DNA from: Meiothermus sp.
Lineage (GTDB): Bacteria; Deinococcota; Deinococci; Deinococcales; Thermaceae
Assembly (NCBI RefSeq): GCF_026004115.1
Contig: NZ_BPIM01000001.1
Coordinates: forward strand, 1,426,001-1,490,000
Length of the DNA stretch: 64,000 bases
Direction: 5' to 3'
Under the pieces are notes generated by a model. It searched no databases and was not told where the DNA came from. It was given only the letters and a program-made list of their open reading frames with translations. The first letter of the stretch is position 1, and the number at the start of each line of letters is the position of its first letter. Positions 31,841-40,598 of this stretch are shown one piece after another. Position numbers and translations under genes: made by a program.

Positions 31841-33655
31841 CTACTCGACCGTCACGCTCTTGGCCAGGTTCCGCGGCTGATCCACGTCGCGGCCCAGGAA
31901 TACGGCGGTCTCGTAGGCCAGGAGTTGCAGCGGTACCACGCTTACTACCGGGGCCAGCAGGGGGTGGGTTCTGGGCACGTAAATCACGTCCTGGGCAAAC
32001 TTCTGTACCTCGGTATCACCCTCGCTGGCCACTGCGATCACCCGCCCACCCCGGGCCCGCACCTCCTGGATGTTGGAGACAGTTTTTTCGTAGAAGGGGC
32101 TCTGGGTGGCGAGCACCACCACCGGCAGGCGCTCGTCAATCAGGGCGATGGGGCCGTGTTTCATCTCGCCGGCGGGGTAGGCCTCGGCGTGGATGTAGCT
32201 GATTTCTTTGAGCTTGAGGGCCCCTTCGTAGGCGGTGGGGGCCTGGATGTGCCGCCCCAGGAACAGATAGTCCTGGGCCTGGTGGTACTTCTCGGCAATA
32301 TGGGCAATGTGGGGGCGTTGCTCCAGGGTTTCTTCTACCAGCCGGGGCAGCTTGCGCATCTCGCGCAGGAGTTCCCGCGCCGCCGTTTCGTCTAGGGTGC
32401 CCCTGGCCCGGCCCATCCACACCGCCAGCATGGCCATGGCGGCCAGCATGGCGATGTAGGCTTTGGTGGAAGCCACCCCAATTTCCGGCCCTGCGTGAAT
32501 GTAGAGGGTGTCGTCTACCTCGCGGGTTATGCTGCTGCCCTTGGCGTTGATGACCCCCAGGGTGCCGGCTCCCTTGCGCCCCGCCTCGCGAATGGCCTCG
32601 AGGGTATCGATGGTCTCGCCCGACTGGCTGATGCAGATGGCCAGGGTTTTGTCGTCCACCACTGGGTCGCGGTAGCGGTACTCGGAGGCCACGTCAATCT
32701 CTACCGGTACCCGGGCCAAAGCCTCCAGCAGATACTTCCCCACCCAGGCCGCGTAATAGGCTGTGCCGCAGGCCACGATGTGCACCTTGTCGTAGCGGGT
32801 GGGCTCGAGGCTGAGGCCCAGCTCCACCCCGGCTTCCTCTTCGTAGAGGCGGCCCCCCAGCGTGTTTTCCAGCACCCGGGGCTGCTCGTAGATTTCTTTG
32901 AGCATGTAGTGGGGGTGTCCGCCTTTCTCGGCGGCCTCGAGGCTCCACTCCACCGTCACCACTTCCCGCTCTACTGGGTTGCCGGCCAGGTCGGTGACCT
33001 GTACCCCCTCGCGGCGCACCACCGCCATATCGCCGTCGTGTAGAAAAATCACCCGGCGGGTATAGGGCAGGAGGGCCGGGACGTCCGAGGCCACGAAGTT
33101 CTCCCCCTCGCCCAGCCCAATTACCAGCGGGCTCACGGTGCGGGCTACCACAATCTCTTCGTGGTTCTGGTGGGCTACCACCAGGGCATAGGCCCCGTAG
33201 GCCTCGGAGAGGGCCAGTCGCACCGCTTCGGTCAGGCTCCCCTGGTATTTTTCTTCAATCAAGTGGGCCAGCACTTCCGAGTCGGTCTCGGAGCTGAAGG
33301 TGTGGCCCCGCGCAATCAGGCCCTCTTTGAGGGGCAGGTAGTTTTCGATGATGCCGTTGTGAATCACGGCAATCTCGCCCTTCTCGGTCATATGAGGGTG
33401 GGCGTTGGGGTCGGTGGGGGCCCCATGGGTGGCCCAGCGGGTGTGTCCCACCCCAAACTGCCCGCTCAGGCGGTGCTCCTTCAGGCTATCGGCCAGCACC
33501 TTGAGCTTGCCCGCTTTCTTGACCACCTCCAGATGCCCATTGACCTTGACCGCAATTCCCGCCGAGTCGTAGCCCCGGTACTCCAGGCGCTTCAGCCCGT
33601 CTAGAATCACCTCCGACGCATCTCTAAAACCCACATATCCCACGATCCCGCACAT
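31841..33655 (-). CDS. glmS: Glutamine--fructose-6-phosphate aminotransferase (isomerizing)
   Basis: 604 aa, normal length. Ntn-type glutaminase domain 1-220 begins MCGIVGYVGF (Cys1 nucleophile after Met removal), with HTRWATHGAPTDPNAHPH and HNGIIENY. Two SIS domains follow with the phosphosugar sites CGTAYYAA, ISQSGETIDTLEA and GRHIQAPTAYEGALKLKE, ending in the catalytic tail NLAKSVTVE. It makes glucosamine-6-phosphate for peptidoglycan and glycan synthesis. The upstream 500 bp show no glmS ribozyme-like core that I recognise; the leader on the minus strand looks short. Confidence 0.97.
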   Translation of the reverse strand: MCGIVGYVGFRDASEVILDGLKRLEYRGYDSAGIAVKVNGHLEVVKKAGKLKVLADSLKEHRLSGQFGVGHTRWATHGAPTDPNAHPHMTEKGEIAVIHNGIIENYLPLKEGLIARGHTFSSETDSEVLAHLIEEKYQGSLTEAVRLALSEAYGAYALVVAHQNHEEIVVARTVSPLVIGLGEGENFVASDVPALLPYTRRVIFLHDGDMAVVRREGVQVTDLAGNPVEREVVTVEWSLEAAEKGGHPHYMLKEIYEQPRVLENTLGGRLYEEEAGVELGLSLEPTRYDKVHIVACGTAYYAAWVGKYLLEALARVPVEIDVASEYRYRDPVVDDKTLAICISQSGETIDTLEAIREAGRKGAGTLGVINAKGSSITREVDDTLYIHAGPEIGVASTKAYIAMLAAMAMLAVWMGRARGTLDETAARELLREMRKLPRLVEETLEQRPHIAHIAEKYHQAQDYLFLGRHIQAPTAYEGALKLKEISYIHAEAYPAGEMKHGPIALIDERLPVVVLATQSPFYEKTVSNIQEVRARGGRVIAVASEGDTEVQKFAQDVIYVPRTHPLLAPVVSVVPLQLLAYETAVFLGRDVDQPRNLAKSVTVE

Positions 33656-34183
33656 GTTTCAACCTCACAATCTTGGTCGTTTGCCTCGAGTCAACCCTGT
33701 ATCAACCATAGAACAACCAAAGGGCCAACCCACCCGTTTTTGCACCAAACCGACGTTACCTTGCCCACCCATTCGGTAGGCCTCCAGCCAGCTCTACAGC
33801 TAGCTGATGACTTGCGCTCTACAAATGTCTTCTGATTCCCTTGAACCCTGCTCTTTGGTTGTCCAGCGCTCGCGCTTCTGGCTTTCCCGTGGAGCTGTTC
33901 TGACCCGTACTTCTGGGGCCAGCGGAGAGGGCGGGGTTCACGCCCTGGCGGCATCCGCGGAACCTTCGATCTTTCGCAGCTCGCTGCTTATCTCTACCAG
34001 AGACCGCCACCTCGTAAGGTAAAAGATGGCTTTCCGGGTGGGAGCAGAATTGGTTTTTGCTAACCGACCCTATTGGAACCACCTTTACCCCCTGCGCTCC
34101 TCACTTTGTAGTCAGGTCTCCTTTCTGGGCTTAATAAAGCCCTACTTATTGTACGGTTTTTTCGTCTGTGTGCCCGTTCATAC
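33656..34183. other. Gene-free region between glmS and slpA promoter
   Basis: About 530 bp. Antisense frames of 70-90 codons exist but have no recognised domain. A G/C-rich inverted motif (GAGGGCGGGGTTCACGCCCT near 33930) can fold. It probably holds the divergent glmS promoter and upstream control of slpA, but I see no defined element. Confidence 0.4.
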
Positions 34184-34213
34184 TTGACAGCCCGACAAAT
34201 ACACGGGTATGAT
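34184..34213 (+). promoter_or_regulatory. Promoter of slpA
   Basis: TTGACA, 18-bp spacer, TATGAT: the best sigma-A-type match for an abundant envelope protein. Start expected near 34220, giving a leader of about 195 nt. Confidence 0.85.
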
Positions 34214-34218
34214 GCCCC

Positions 34219-34410
34219 CCGGATGCGCAAGGTGAGAGCTTTTTGAGCCCCGTGAATGGGGTCGTCTCTTACCAGGCGTCCGTTGCGGATGTAAGGGTTT
34301 TTTTGGGAGAGGAAACACGGCAACTCGCCCCGTAAAAGAAATCCCGCACCTCCGCAACATCAGGTTCTTGTGGTGTGTCCATCTGGACACAACACGAGAG
34401 TTTGAGGAGG
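34219..34410 (+). promoter_or_regulatory. Structured 5' untranslated leader of slpA
   Basis: Nested pairings: GGTGAGAG (near 34231) with CTCTTACC (near 34265-34272), enclosing CCCC-GTGAAT-GGGG; GGATG with its partner CGTCC extends the stem. A second hairpin, TGTGTCC-ATCT-GGACACA (34374-34391), ends 12 nt before the Shine-Dalgarno GAGGAGG (34404-34410). Thermus slpA also has a long leader involved in autoregulation and mRNA stability, so a similar role is likely. Confidence 0.6.
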
Positions 34411-34414
34411 CAGA

Positions 34415-37123
34415 ATGAAGAAGAAGCTAGTAGTTTACTTGGCTGGGTTGCTGACCGTGCTCGGTCTAGGCTTCGGTCAGGCACAGTTCTCCGACGTACC
34501 CGCCGGACACTGGGCCAAAGAAGCCGTCGAGCGCATCGCGGCCTGCGGTCTTATCACGGGCTTCCCCGACGGGACGTTCCGTGGTAACACCAACCTGACC
34601 CGCTACCAGGCTGCCCTGATCTTCCAGCGCTTGCTCAACGAGATTCAGCAGGGCGGCGAGTGCGTGAAGGGTCAAGGCGGCGGCATGAGCGAAGAGGACA
34701 TGACCGCCATCCGCAACGCGGTGCAGGAACTGGCCGCCGAGCTGGCTGCTTTGGGTGTGCGCGTCTCGGCCCTGGAAGATAACGCCGCTTCCAAAGACGA
34801 CATCGCCCGCCTCGAGGCCGCCATCGAAGAGCTCAAGGGCATGAAGGCCGAGCCCGCTCCGTCCGGCATGGACGAAGCCGCCCTGGCCGACCTGGCCGAC
34901 CGCGTCGAAGCCGCCAGCGTGGCCGCCGACACCGCTTTGGCCCAGGCCCAGATCCTGGCCGAGCGCCTGGACGGCGTGGAAGGCGATGTGGCCGCCCTCA
35001 AGACCCAGGTCGAGGCCGATGCCGACAGCATCCGCGCCCTCAACGAGCTGGCCGTGCTGCTGAACCAGGACGTGCTCAGCCTGCAAGACCGCGTCACCGC
35101 CCTCGAGAAGCAACTGGGCGACGTGGACTTTGAGAGCTTCGCCAACCGCGAAGACCTGAGCGCCATCCAGGAGTTCGCCACCGCCCTGCGCAGCGACCTG
35201 GTGCGCCTCTCCGACCGGGTGAGCGCCCTGGATACCCGTGTGAGTGGGCTGGACAGCCGTCTGGCCGCAGTGGAAGCCACCCGGCCGACCCTGACCGGTT
35301 CCTTGCTGGGCCGCTATGGCTACCGCTTTACCACCGGCGCCGATTTCGACATCGACCGCCTTTTCCCGGCAGCGGGTTTCGCGAACGATAGCGACGGTAC
35401 CGACTTAGCCGGTGCATCGGATACCCTGGGCCAGGCCGACCTGACCTTTGGTCTGAAGCGCACCCCCGGCACCGGCAGCGGCTTCAATCTTGCTGAAGCC
35501 AGCGTGGCCCTACGCTTCTCCGCTGGCAATGGCAGCCTTCAGGTGCCCGCCAACACGATCTCGCTCAGGGGGGTTAGCGTTTCCGGCAATGTGGACGGCC
35601 AGCCGGTCAGCCTGCGCTATAGCATCAGCAACACCTTCCGCTTCACGCCCTACTTCCTCAACAATAACGCGACGGCCGCGGGCAGCGGCTTTGTGGTGAG
35701 CGCCAACCTGACCAAGGCCCTGCTCTCACCCAACTTCACCATTGTGCTGGGCAGCACCGCTGCGAACGCGCTCGCAGCGGACCGCGATTACTTCGGTATC
35801 CGCGGCGCCATTAACTTGCTGGGCCTCAACCTGGGCGTGAACTACGCCGAGAACGACCTGCGGGGCACTGGGGCCGATGACCGCAAAGCCGTAGTCGGTG
35901 TGGATTGGAGCGGCAAGCTGCTGGGCTTCCTGGACCTCGAAGGCGAGTTCATTAACTCCAACGACATTAACACCAACACCGCTGGCTCCCTCTTCTACGT
36001 CCAGGCGGGCACCTCGCTGGGCCCCATCAGCCTGCGCGGGAACTACCGCTCCATCAACCCCGGCTTCGCTACCGGAAACTGGACCGATGCGGCGGCCGGC
36101 ACTTCCATGGGTCTTTCCCAAGACGACACCGACCGCCTTTTCAACCCCGCCAACGCCGGTGCGGGCTTTGGTCTGATTGCCTCGGCTTCGCTGGGCATCA
36201 TTGGGGTGAACGGCTACCTCGACAGCCGCGTACCGCAGCTTACCCTAACCCCAGACACCACCGCTTTTGGGGTGGGTGTCACCCTTGGGCCCATCGCCGG
36301 CTTTAACGTAACGGGTTATCTCAACAACGCCAGCACCGCGGGCGCTGCGCAGTACTCGGTGGGCAACACCTACTCCAACCGGGGCCCGGCGACGCGCGCG
36401 GCCTTCGGCACCAACCTGGGGGTTCGTGTGGCGCACGATGGGGCCGCTTCCGGGGCTTTGATCAGCGGCCTGAACCTGGCTTTTGAGTTCCGTAGTTCGG
36501 ATGGAGCCAACGCAGGCTTCGGCAGCAACGGCGCCCGTACCGACCTGGTGGGTGAGGCCAGCTACCCCATCAACCTGGGCTTCCTTACCTTCACGCCCAA
36601 CCTCCGCTACCACAGCTACACTGCCGCTACCACACCGGGCACCGAGGTGAGCTACTCGACCCTCAAGTTCGGCATCCAGGCCAGCACCCAGCCGCTCTTC
36701 TTCGGCATCAGCCTCAACGGTGCCTATGCCTTGCGCAACACCGACTTCGCCAGCGGCACCGATGCCAGCGAGACCCTCATCCGGGTGGGCCTAGGCTTTG
36801 CCAACTTCTTGTTGCCGGGGGCCACTCTCAACGTAGACGCGGCCCAGGTGACCGGTAGCGGGGTGGGCGGCTATACCACCCGCGGGTTCAACAACCCCTT
36901 TACCACCACCAACGACGGACTCTTCAACGGCCCGAACGGCGGCTTTGGCCCTGTTGCACAATTTACAGGCGACGGCGGCGTTCGCGGCATCCAGGTGCGC
37001 TACACCTACGCGGGTTGGGGCATCTGGTACGGTGTGTTCGACCTAGACAGCAACGGTACCGACTTCAGCACCATCGAGAGCGTGGGCCGTGGCTTCCGCG
37101 TCTTCTACACCCTGAGCTTCTAA
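34415..37123 (+). CDS. slpA: S-layer / outer-envelope protein SlpA (SLH + coiled coil + beta-barrel)
   Basis: 902 aa. Signal peptide MKKKLVVYLAGLLTVLGLGF cleaved after GQA. One SLH domain at about 24-75 (FSDVPAGHWAKEAVERIAAC, GLITGFPDGTFRGN, LTRYQAALIFQRLL) binds pyruvylated secondary cell-wall polymer. Coiled coil about 85-290, rich in A/L/E/D heptads (DLADRVEAASVAADTALAQA). From about 292 a beta-barrel region of alternating residues ends in an aromatic C-terminus (VFYTLSF), as in OmpM/Slp porins. This is the main envelope protein of the Thermus group, linking outer membrane to peptidoglycan. Strong promoter, structured leader and terminator mark it as a highly expressed single gene. Confidence 0.93.
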   Translation: MKKKLVVYLAGLLTVLGLGFGQAQFSDVPAGHWAKEAVERIAACGLITGFPDGTFRGNTNLTRYQAALIFQRLLNEIQQGGECVKGQGGGMSEEDMTAIRNAVQELAAELAALGVRVSALEDNAASKDDIARLEAAIEELKGMKAEPAPSGMDEAALADLADRVEAASVAADTALAQAQILAERLDGVEGDVAALKTQVEADADSIRALNELAVLLNQDVLSLQDRVTALEKQLGDVDFESFANREDLSAIQEFATALRSDLVRLSDRVSALDTRVSGLDSRLAAVEATRPTLTGSLLGRYGYRFTTGADFDIDRLFPAAGFANDSDGTDLAGASDTLGQADLTFGLKRTPGTGSGFNLAEASVALRFSAGNGSLQVPANTISLRGVSVSGNVDGQPVSLRYSISNTFRFTPYFLNNNATAAGSGFVVSANLTKALLSPNFTIVLGSTAANALAADRDYFGIRGAINLLGLNLGVNYAENDLRGTGADDRKAVVGVDWSGKLLGFLDLEGEFINSNDINTNTAGSLFYVQAGTSLGPISLRGNYRSINPGFATGNWTDAAAGTSMGLSQDDTDRLFNPANAGAGFGLIASASLGIIGVNGYLDSRVPQLTLTPDTTAFGVGVTLGPIAGFNVTGYLNNASTAGAAQYSVGNTYSNRGPATRAAFGTNLGVRVAHDGAASGALISGLNLAFEFRSSDGANAGFGSNGARTDLVGEASYPINLGFLTFTPNLRYHSYTAATTPGTEVSYSTLKFGIQASTQPLFFGISLNGAYALRNTDFASGTDASETLIRVGLGFANFLLPGATLNVDAAQVTGSGVGGYTTRGFNNPFTTTNDGLFNGPNGGFGPVAQFTGDGGVRGIQVRYTYAGWGIWYGVFDLDSNGTDFSTIESVGRGFRVFYTLSF

Positions 37124-37141
37124 GCCCCTAGAAGCCCGTAT

Positions 37142-37166
37142 CCCCGCCCTTTGGGGCGGGGTTTTT
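37142..37166 (+). terminator. Rho-independent terminator of slpA
   Basis: CCCCGCC-CTTTGG-GGCGGGG followed by TTTTTG. Confidence 0.92.
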
Positions 37167-37247
37167 GTGTACATTGTGTTCTGATTTAGACAGAAAACTA
37201 CCCCAAGAAGTAAATTAACAATCTATGCCAGAACGCCGGGGGTTTAG

Positions 37248-39257
37248 ATGAGTCATGTGTTTCGCTACCAGGGCCCGGAGCCAAAAGGCGACCAGCCCCA
37301 GGCCATTGCCGGTCTCGCGGAAGCCCTGCGCGATGGGGAGCGCTTCGTGACCCTGCTGGGGGCCACCGGCACCGGCAAGACCGTGACCATGGCCAAGGTA
37401 ATCGAGCGGCTGGAACGCCCGGCCTTGGTGATGGCCCCCAACAAGGTGCTGGCCGCCCAACTGGCCGCCGAGTTCCGCGAGCTGTTCCCCGAGAACGCGG
37501 TGGAGTTCTTCATCAGCTACTACGACTACTACCAGCCCGAAGCCTACGTGCCGGGGCGCGATTTGTTCATCGAGAAGGATGCTGCCATCAACCCCGAGAT
37601 TGAGCGCCTGCGCCACTCCACCACCCGCAGCCTGCTTACGCGGCGCGATGTGATTGTGGTGGCCTCGGTCTCGGCCATCTACGGCCTGGGCAGCCCCGAA
37701 GACTACAAGAACATGAGCCTGATTGTGGAGGTGGGGCAGGACTACCCCCGCGAAGCCCTGATTGAGCGGCTGGTGGACTTGCAGTACGAACGGGGCGATT
37801 TGCAACTGGAAGCGGGGCGTTTTAGGGCCAAAGGCGAGGTGCTCGAGGTCTGGCCGGCCTACGAGCAGGAGCCCATCCGCATCGAGCTATTCGGCAACAC
37901 CATCGACCGCGTGACGGTGGTGCACCCGGTGACGGGCGACCGGCTCAAAGATTTGCCGGGGTTTGTGCTTTTGGGGGCCAGCCACTACGCCACCCCGGAG
38001 TGGCGCTTGAAGCAGGCCATCCCGGAGATTAAGAGGGAGCTGGAGGAGCGGCTCAAGGTGTTCGAGGCCGAGGGCAAACTGCTGGAGGCCCAGCGGCTCA
38101 AGGAGCGCACCTTGTACGACCTGGAGATGCTCGAGGTCATGGGCACCTGCCCCGGTATCGAGAACTACAGCCGCTTTTTGTCCGGAAAAGCTCCCGGCGA
38201 AGCGCCCTACACCCTGCTGGACTACTTTCCCGAGGATTATCTGGTCTTCCTGGACGAGTCGCACGTGACCGCGCCGCAGCTTCGGGGGATGTACAACGGC
38301 GACTACATGCGCAAGAAAACCCTGGTGGACTACGGCTTCCGCCTGCCCAGCGCCCTCGACAACCGCCCCCTCAAGTTTGGCGAGTTTTTAGAGCGGGTGG
38401 GGCAGCTCGTTTTTGTATCGGCCACCCCCGGCCCCTACGAGCTGGAGGTCTCGGGCCGGGTGGTCGAGCAGATCATCCGCCCTACCGGCCTTTTGGATCC
38501 CTTGGTTACGGTCAAACCTGCTGCTGGTCAAATCGAAGACCTGATGGGGGCCATCCGCACCCGCGCGGCGCGGGGGGAGCGCACCCTGGTCACCGTGCTC
38601 ACCGTGCGCATGGCCGAGGAACTCACGGCCTACCTGGTGGAGCACGGGGTGAAGGCTCGCTACCTGCACCACGAACTCGACGCCTTCGAGCGGCAGGCCC
38701 TCTTGCGCGACCTGCGGCTGGGTTACTTCGATGCCCTGGTGGGCATCAACCTGCTGCGCGAGGGGCTCGATTTGCCCGAGGTCTCGCTGGTGGCCATTCT
38801 GGATGCCGACAAGCAGGGCTTTTTGCGCTCCGAGCGCTCGCTCATCCAGACCATTGGCCGGGCCGCCCGCAACGTGGGGGGCGAGGTGTTTCTCTACGCT
38901 GATACGGTTTCGGACTCGATGCGGGCTGCCATAGACGAGACCAACCGCCGCCGGGCCATCCAGGAAGCCTACAACGCCGCACACGGCATCACCCCGGCCA
39001 CCATCCAGAAATCGGTGCGCAAGGTGGTCAAACCTGAAGACTACGAGGCCGAGGCCGCCGAGATGGTGCTGGACGACCCCGCTTTGCTCCAGAGCCTGCT
39101 GGAGCAGCTCGAGACCGAGATGTGGGCGGCCTCCGAGGCCCTCGACTTTGAGAAGGCCGCGTCCTTGCGCGACCAGATGCGGAGCCTCGAGGCCCGCCTC
39201 AAGGGCCTGCCCGAGCCCACCACTGCCGGGAAGGGCAGGCGGCGGCGACGGCGCTAG
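37248..39257 (+). CDS. uvrB: Excinuclease ABC subunit B
   Basis: 669 aa. Walker [13 protein letters not shown] (G38-T45), beta-hairpin region [15 protein letters not shown] that inserts between DNA strands, helicase motifs [27 protein letters not shown] and [20 protein letters not shown] with QTIGRAARN, and a C-terminal UVR motif (about 620-655, [17 protein letters not shown]) for UvrC/UvrA contact. Damage-verifying helicase of nucleotide excision repair. Its last 11 codons (basic G-K-G-R-R-R-R-R-R) are part of a 34-bp direct repeat whose second copy lies 809 bp downstream beyond the HEPN-MNT cassette. Confidence 0.97.
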   Translation: MSHVFRYQGPEPKGDQPQAIAGLAEALRDGERFVTLLGATGTGKTVTMAKVIERLERPALVMAPNKVLAAQLAAEFRELFPENAVEFFISYYDYYQPEAYVPGRDLFIEKDAAINPEIERLRHSTTRSLLTRRDVIVVASVSAIYGLGSPEDYKNMSLIVEVGQDYPREALIERLVDLQYERGDLQLEAGRFRAKGEVLEVWPAYEQEPIRIELFGNTIDRVTVVHPVTGDRLKDLPGFVLLGASHYATPEWRLKQAIPEIKRELEERLKVFEAEGKLLEAQRLKERTLYDLEMLEVMGTCPGIENYSRFLSGKAPGEAPYTLLDYFPEDYLVFLDESHVTAPQLRGMYNGDYMRKKTLVDYGFRLPSALDNRPLKFGEFLERVGQLVFVSATPGPYELEVSGRVVEQIIRPTGLLDPLVTVKPAAGQIEDLMGAIRTRAARGERTLVTVLTVRMAEELTAYLVEHGVKARYLHHELDAFERQALLRDLRLGYFDALVGINLLREGLDLPEVSLVAILDADKQGFLRSERSLIQTIGRAARNVGGEVFLYADTVSDSMRAAIDETNRRRAIQEAYNAAHGITPATIQKSVRKVVKPEDYEAEAAEMVLDDPALLQSLLEQLETEMWAASEALDFEKAASLRDQMRSLEARLKGLPEPTTAGKGRRRRRR

Positions 39258-39258
39258 C
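39225..39258 (+). repeat. 34-bp direct repeat, copy A (uvrB 3' end)
   Basis: Begins GCCGGGAAGGGCAGGCGGCG and ends GACGGCGCTAGC, including the uvrB stop codon. It matches 40034-40067 at 33 of 34 positions. Confidence 0.9.
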
Positions 39259-39278
39259 AGGTCTTGTACACTAAATGC

Positions 39279-39662
39279 ATGACGGTTCGAGAGCGCATCC
39301 TCCAGCACCTCGAGGCCCTAAGCCCGGCTCAGCTTGAAGAGCTTCTGGACGACCTCGAGGCCCGTACCCGCCCTCCTTTGACGAAGGAGGTGGTGCTGGC
39401 CCTGCGCGAGCCTATTTGGGCCCTGGCTCAGCGTTGTGGGGTGGAGCGACTGTGGCTGTTTGGCTCGGTGGTGCGGGGAACTGCCCAGGCCGGAAGCGAT
39501 GTGGATTTCCTGGCCAGGTTTACTCGCGCCAAGCTAGAAGACCGGCTGGATTTCAAGGAAGGCCTCGAGGCCCTCCTGGGTTGGCCTGTGGAGGTGGTAG
39601 AAGTGGCCCACCTTCACCCCGAGGTACAAGAAAGTATCTGGGCCGAGGCAGTAGAGCTGTGA
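39279..39662 (+). CDS. mntA: MNT-domain nucleotidyltransferase antitoxin
   Basis: 127 aa from the ATG at 39279. The minimal nucleotidyltransferase signature G-S-x10-D-x-D is exact: G62-S63 ... D74-V-D76 in FGSVVRGTAQAGSDVDFL. An N-terminal helical extension (about 1-50) precedes it. In characterised HEPN-MNT pairs the MNT protein adds AMP to the HEPN toxin and silences it. The stop overlaps the GTG start of the HEPN gene by 4 bp (GTGA), the usual coupling of such modules. The cassette lies between two copies of the uvrB 3' end. Confidence 0.9.
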   Translation: MTVRERILQHLEALSPAQLEELLDDLEARTRPPLTKEVVLALREPIWALAQRCGVERLWLFGSVVRGTAQAGSDVDFLARFTRAKLEDRLDFKEGLEALLGWPVEVVEVAHLHPEVQESIWAEAVEL

Positions 39663-40021
39663 AGAACCCTCGGCTTTACCTGCGGCAGATCCTTGAAGCC
39701 GCCAACTTTATCCTAGAAACCGCGCACAGCCTACAGGACTTACAAAACTCCAAACTGATCCGCGATGCAGTGATTCGCAATTTCGAGGTCATGGGCGAGG
39801 CAGCCAAGCGCTTATCGCCCGCTTTTCGGATGCAGCACCCCCAGGTTCCCTGGCGCAGCCTGGCCGGGTTTCGGGATGTGCTCATTCACGACTACGACGA
39901 GGTAGCGGTAGAGGTGGTGTGGGACGTTATCGAGAACAGCTTGCCCGAAGTGCAATTTGAAGTGGCGAACCTGCTTGACGAAGGCGCCGGCGGCCTCGAG
40001 GGGGATCGAGATTCTAGCTAG
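39659..40021 (+). CDS. hepT: HEPN-domain RNase toxin (DUF86)
   Basis: 120 aa, GTG start overlapping the MNT stop. All-helical HEPN/DUF86 protein with the nuclease motif R-x4-H-x-Y intact: R72-DVLI-H77-D-Y79 in FRDVLIHDYD. Preceding conserved helix SKLIRDAVIRNFEVMGEAAK. HEPN toxins cleave RNA (some act on tRNA) unless adenylylated on the motif tyrosine by MntA. The C-terminal EGAGGLEGDRDSS is unlike the core and may have been acquired at the junction. Gene order here is antitoxin then toxin. Confidence 0.9.
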   Translation: MKNPRLYLRQILEAANFILETAHSLQDLQNSKLIRDAVIRNFEVMGEAAKRLSPAFRMQHPQVPWRSLAGFRDVLIHDYDEVAVEVVWDVIENSLPEVQFEVANLLDEGAGGLEGDRDSS

Positions 40022-40033
40022 AACTTTACAGCC

Positions 40034-40067
40034 GCCGGGAAGGGTAGGCGGCGGCGACGGCGCTAGC
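40034..40067 (+). repeat. 34-bp direct repeat, copy B (ndk side)
   Basis: Same 34 bp as 39225-39258 with one C/T difference. Its final CTAG supplies the ndk stop codon on the minus strand, so the original uvrB and ndk genes probably ended in one shared CTAG before the cassette arrived. Confidence 0.9.
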
Positions 40068-40479
40068 CGATAATCTCTTCGGGCTTGAAGAAAATCCCGA
40101 TCTCACGCGCCGCGCTTTCGGGGCCATCGGAGCCGTGGATGATGTTCTCGTCCACGGTAGTGGCAAAATCGGCGCGAATGGTGCCGGGGGCAGCCTCCCA
40201 GGGGCGGGTCGCGCCCATCAGGCGGCGCATCTCGGCAATGGCCCCCGGGCCCTCCACCACCATGGCCACCACCGGCCCACTGGTAATAAAGTTAACCAGC
40301 CCCTCAAAGAAGGGTTTGCCTTTGTGCTCGCCGTAGTGGGTCTCGGCGGTCTCGCGGGCAATGACCATTTTCTTCATGGCCACAATCTTGAAGCCTTTGC
40401 GCTCGATGCGGTTGATGATTTCGCCCGTTAGGCCCCGGCGCACGCCGTCGGGCTTGACCATGATGTAGGTGCGTTCCAT
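40063..40479 (-). CDS. ndk: Nucleoside diphosphate kinase
   Basis: 138 aa, full length. [21 protein letters not shown]-terminus, phosphohistidine H115 in NIIHGSDGP, and the Kpn-loop region [17 protein letters not shown]. It balances NTP pools by ping-pong phosphate transfer. The stop codon lies in the 34-bp repeat shared with uvrB. Upstream is the terminator of the PpiD-like gene, so it has its own promoter. Confidence 0.97.
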   Translation of the reverse strand: MERTYIMVKPDGVRRGLTGEIINRIERKGFKIVAMKKMVIARETAETHYGEHKGKPFFEGLVNFITSGPVVAMVVEGPGAIAEMRRLMGATRPWEAAPGTIRADFATTVDENIIHGSDGPESAAREIGIFFKPEEIIG

Positions 40480-40555
40480 ACCGCAGTAGAGTTTACACGC
40501 TCGGCGCCAATTGCAGAAGGTCTGTGTCGCCGCCAGCCAATTTTGGGGTACAAAG

Positions 40556-40581
40556 AAAAACCCTCCCCAAAGCGGGGAGGG
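40556..40581 (-). terminator. Rho-independent terminator of the PpiD-like gene
   Basis: On the minus strand CCCTCCCC-GCTTT-GGGGAGGG followed by TTTTTC. Confidence 0.9.
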
Positions 40582-40598
40582 TCATGCCCCCTGCAGAG

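Noticed and set aside
33656-34183. Possible RNase P RNA, tmRNA or glmS ribozyme in the gap between glmS and slpA
   Set aside because: None of the conserved core motifs of these RNAs could be found on either strand.
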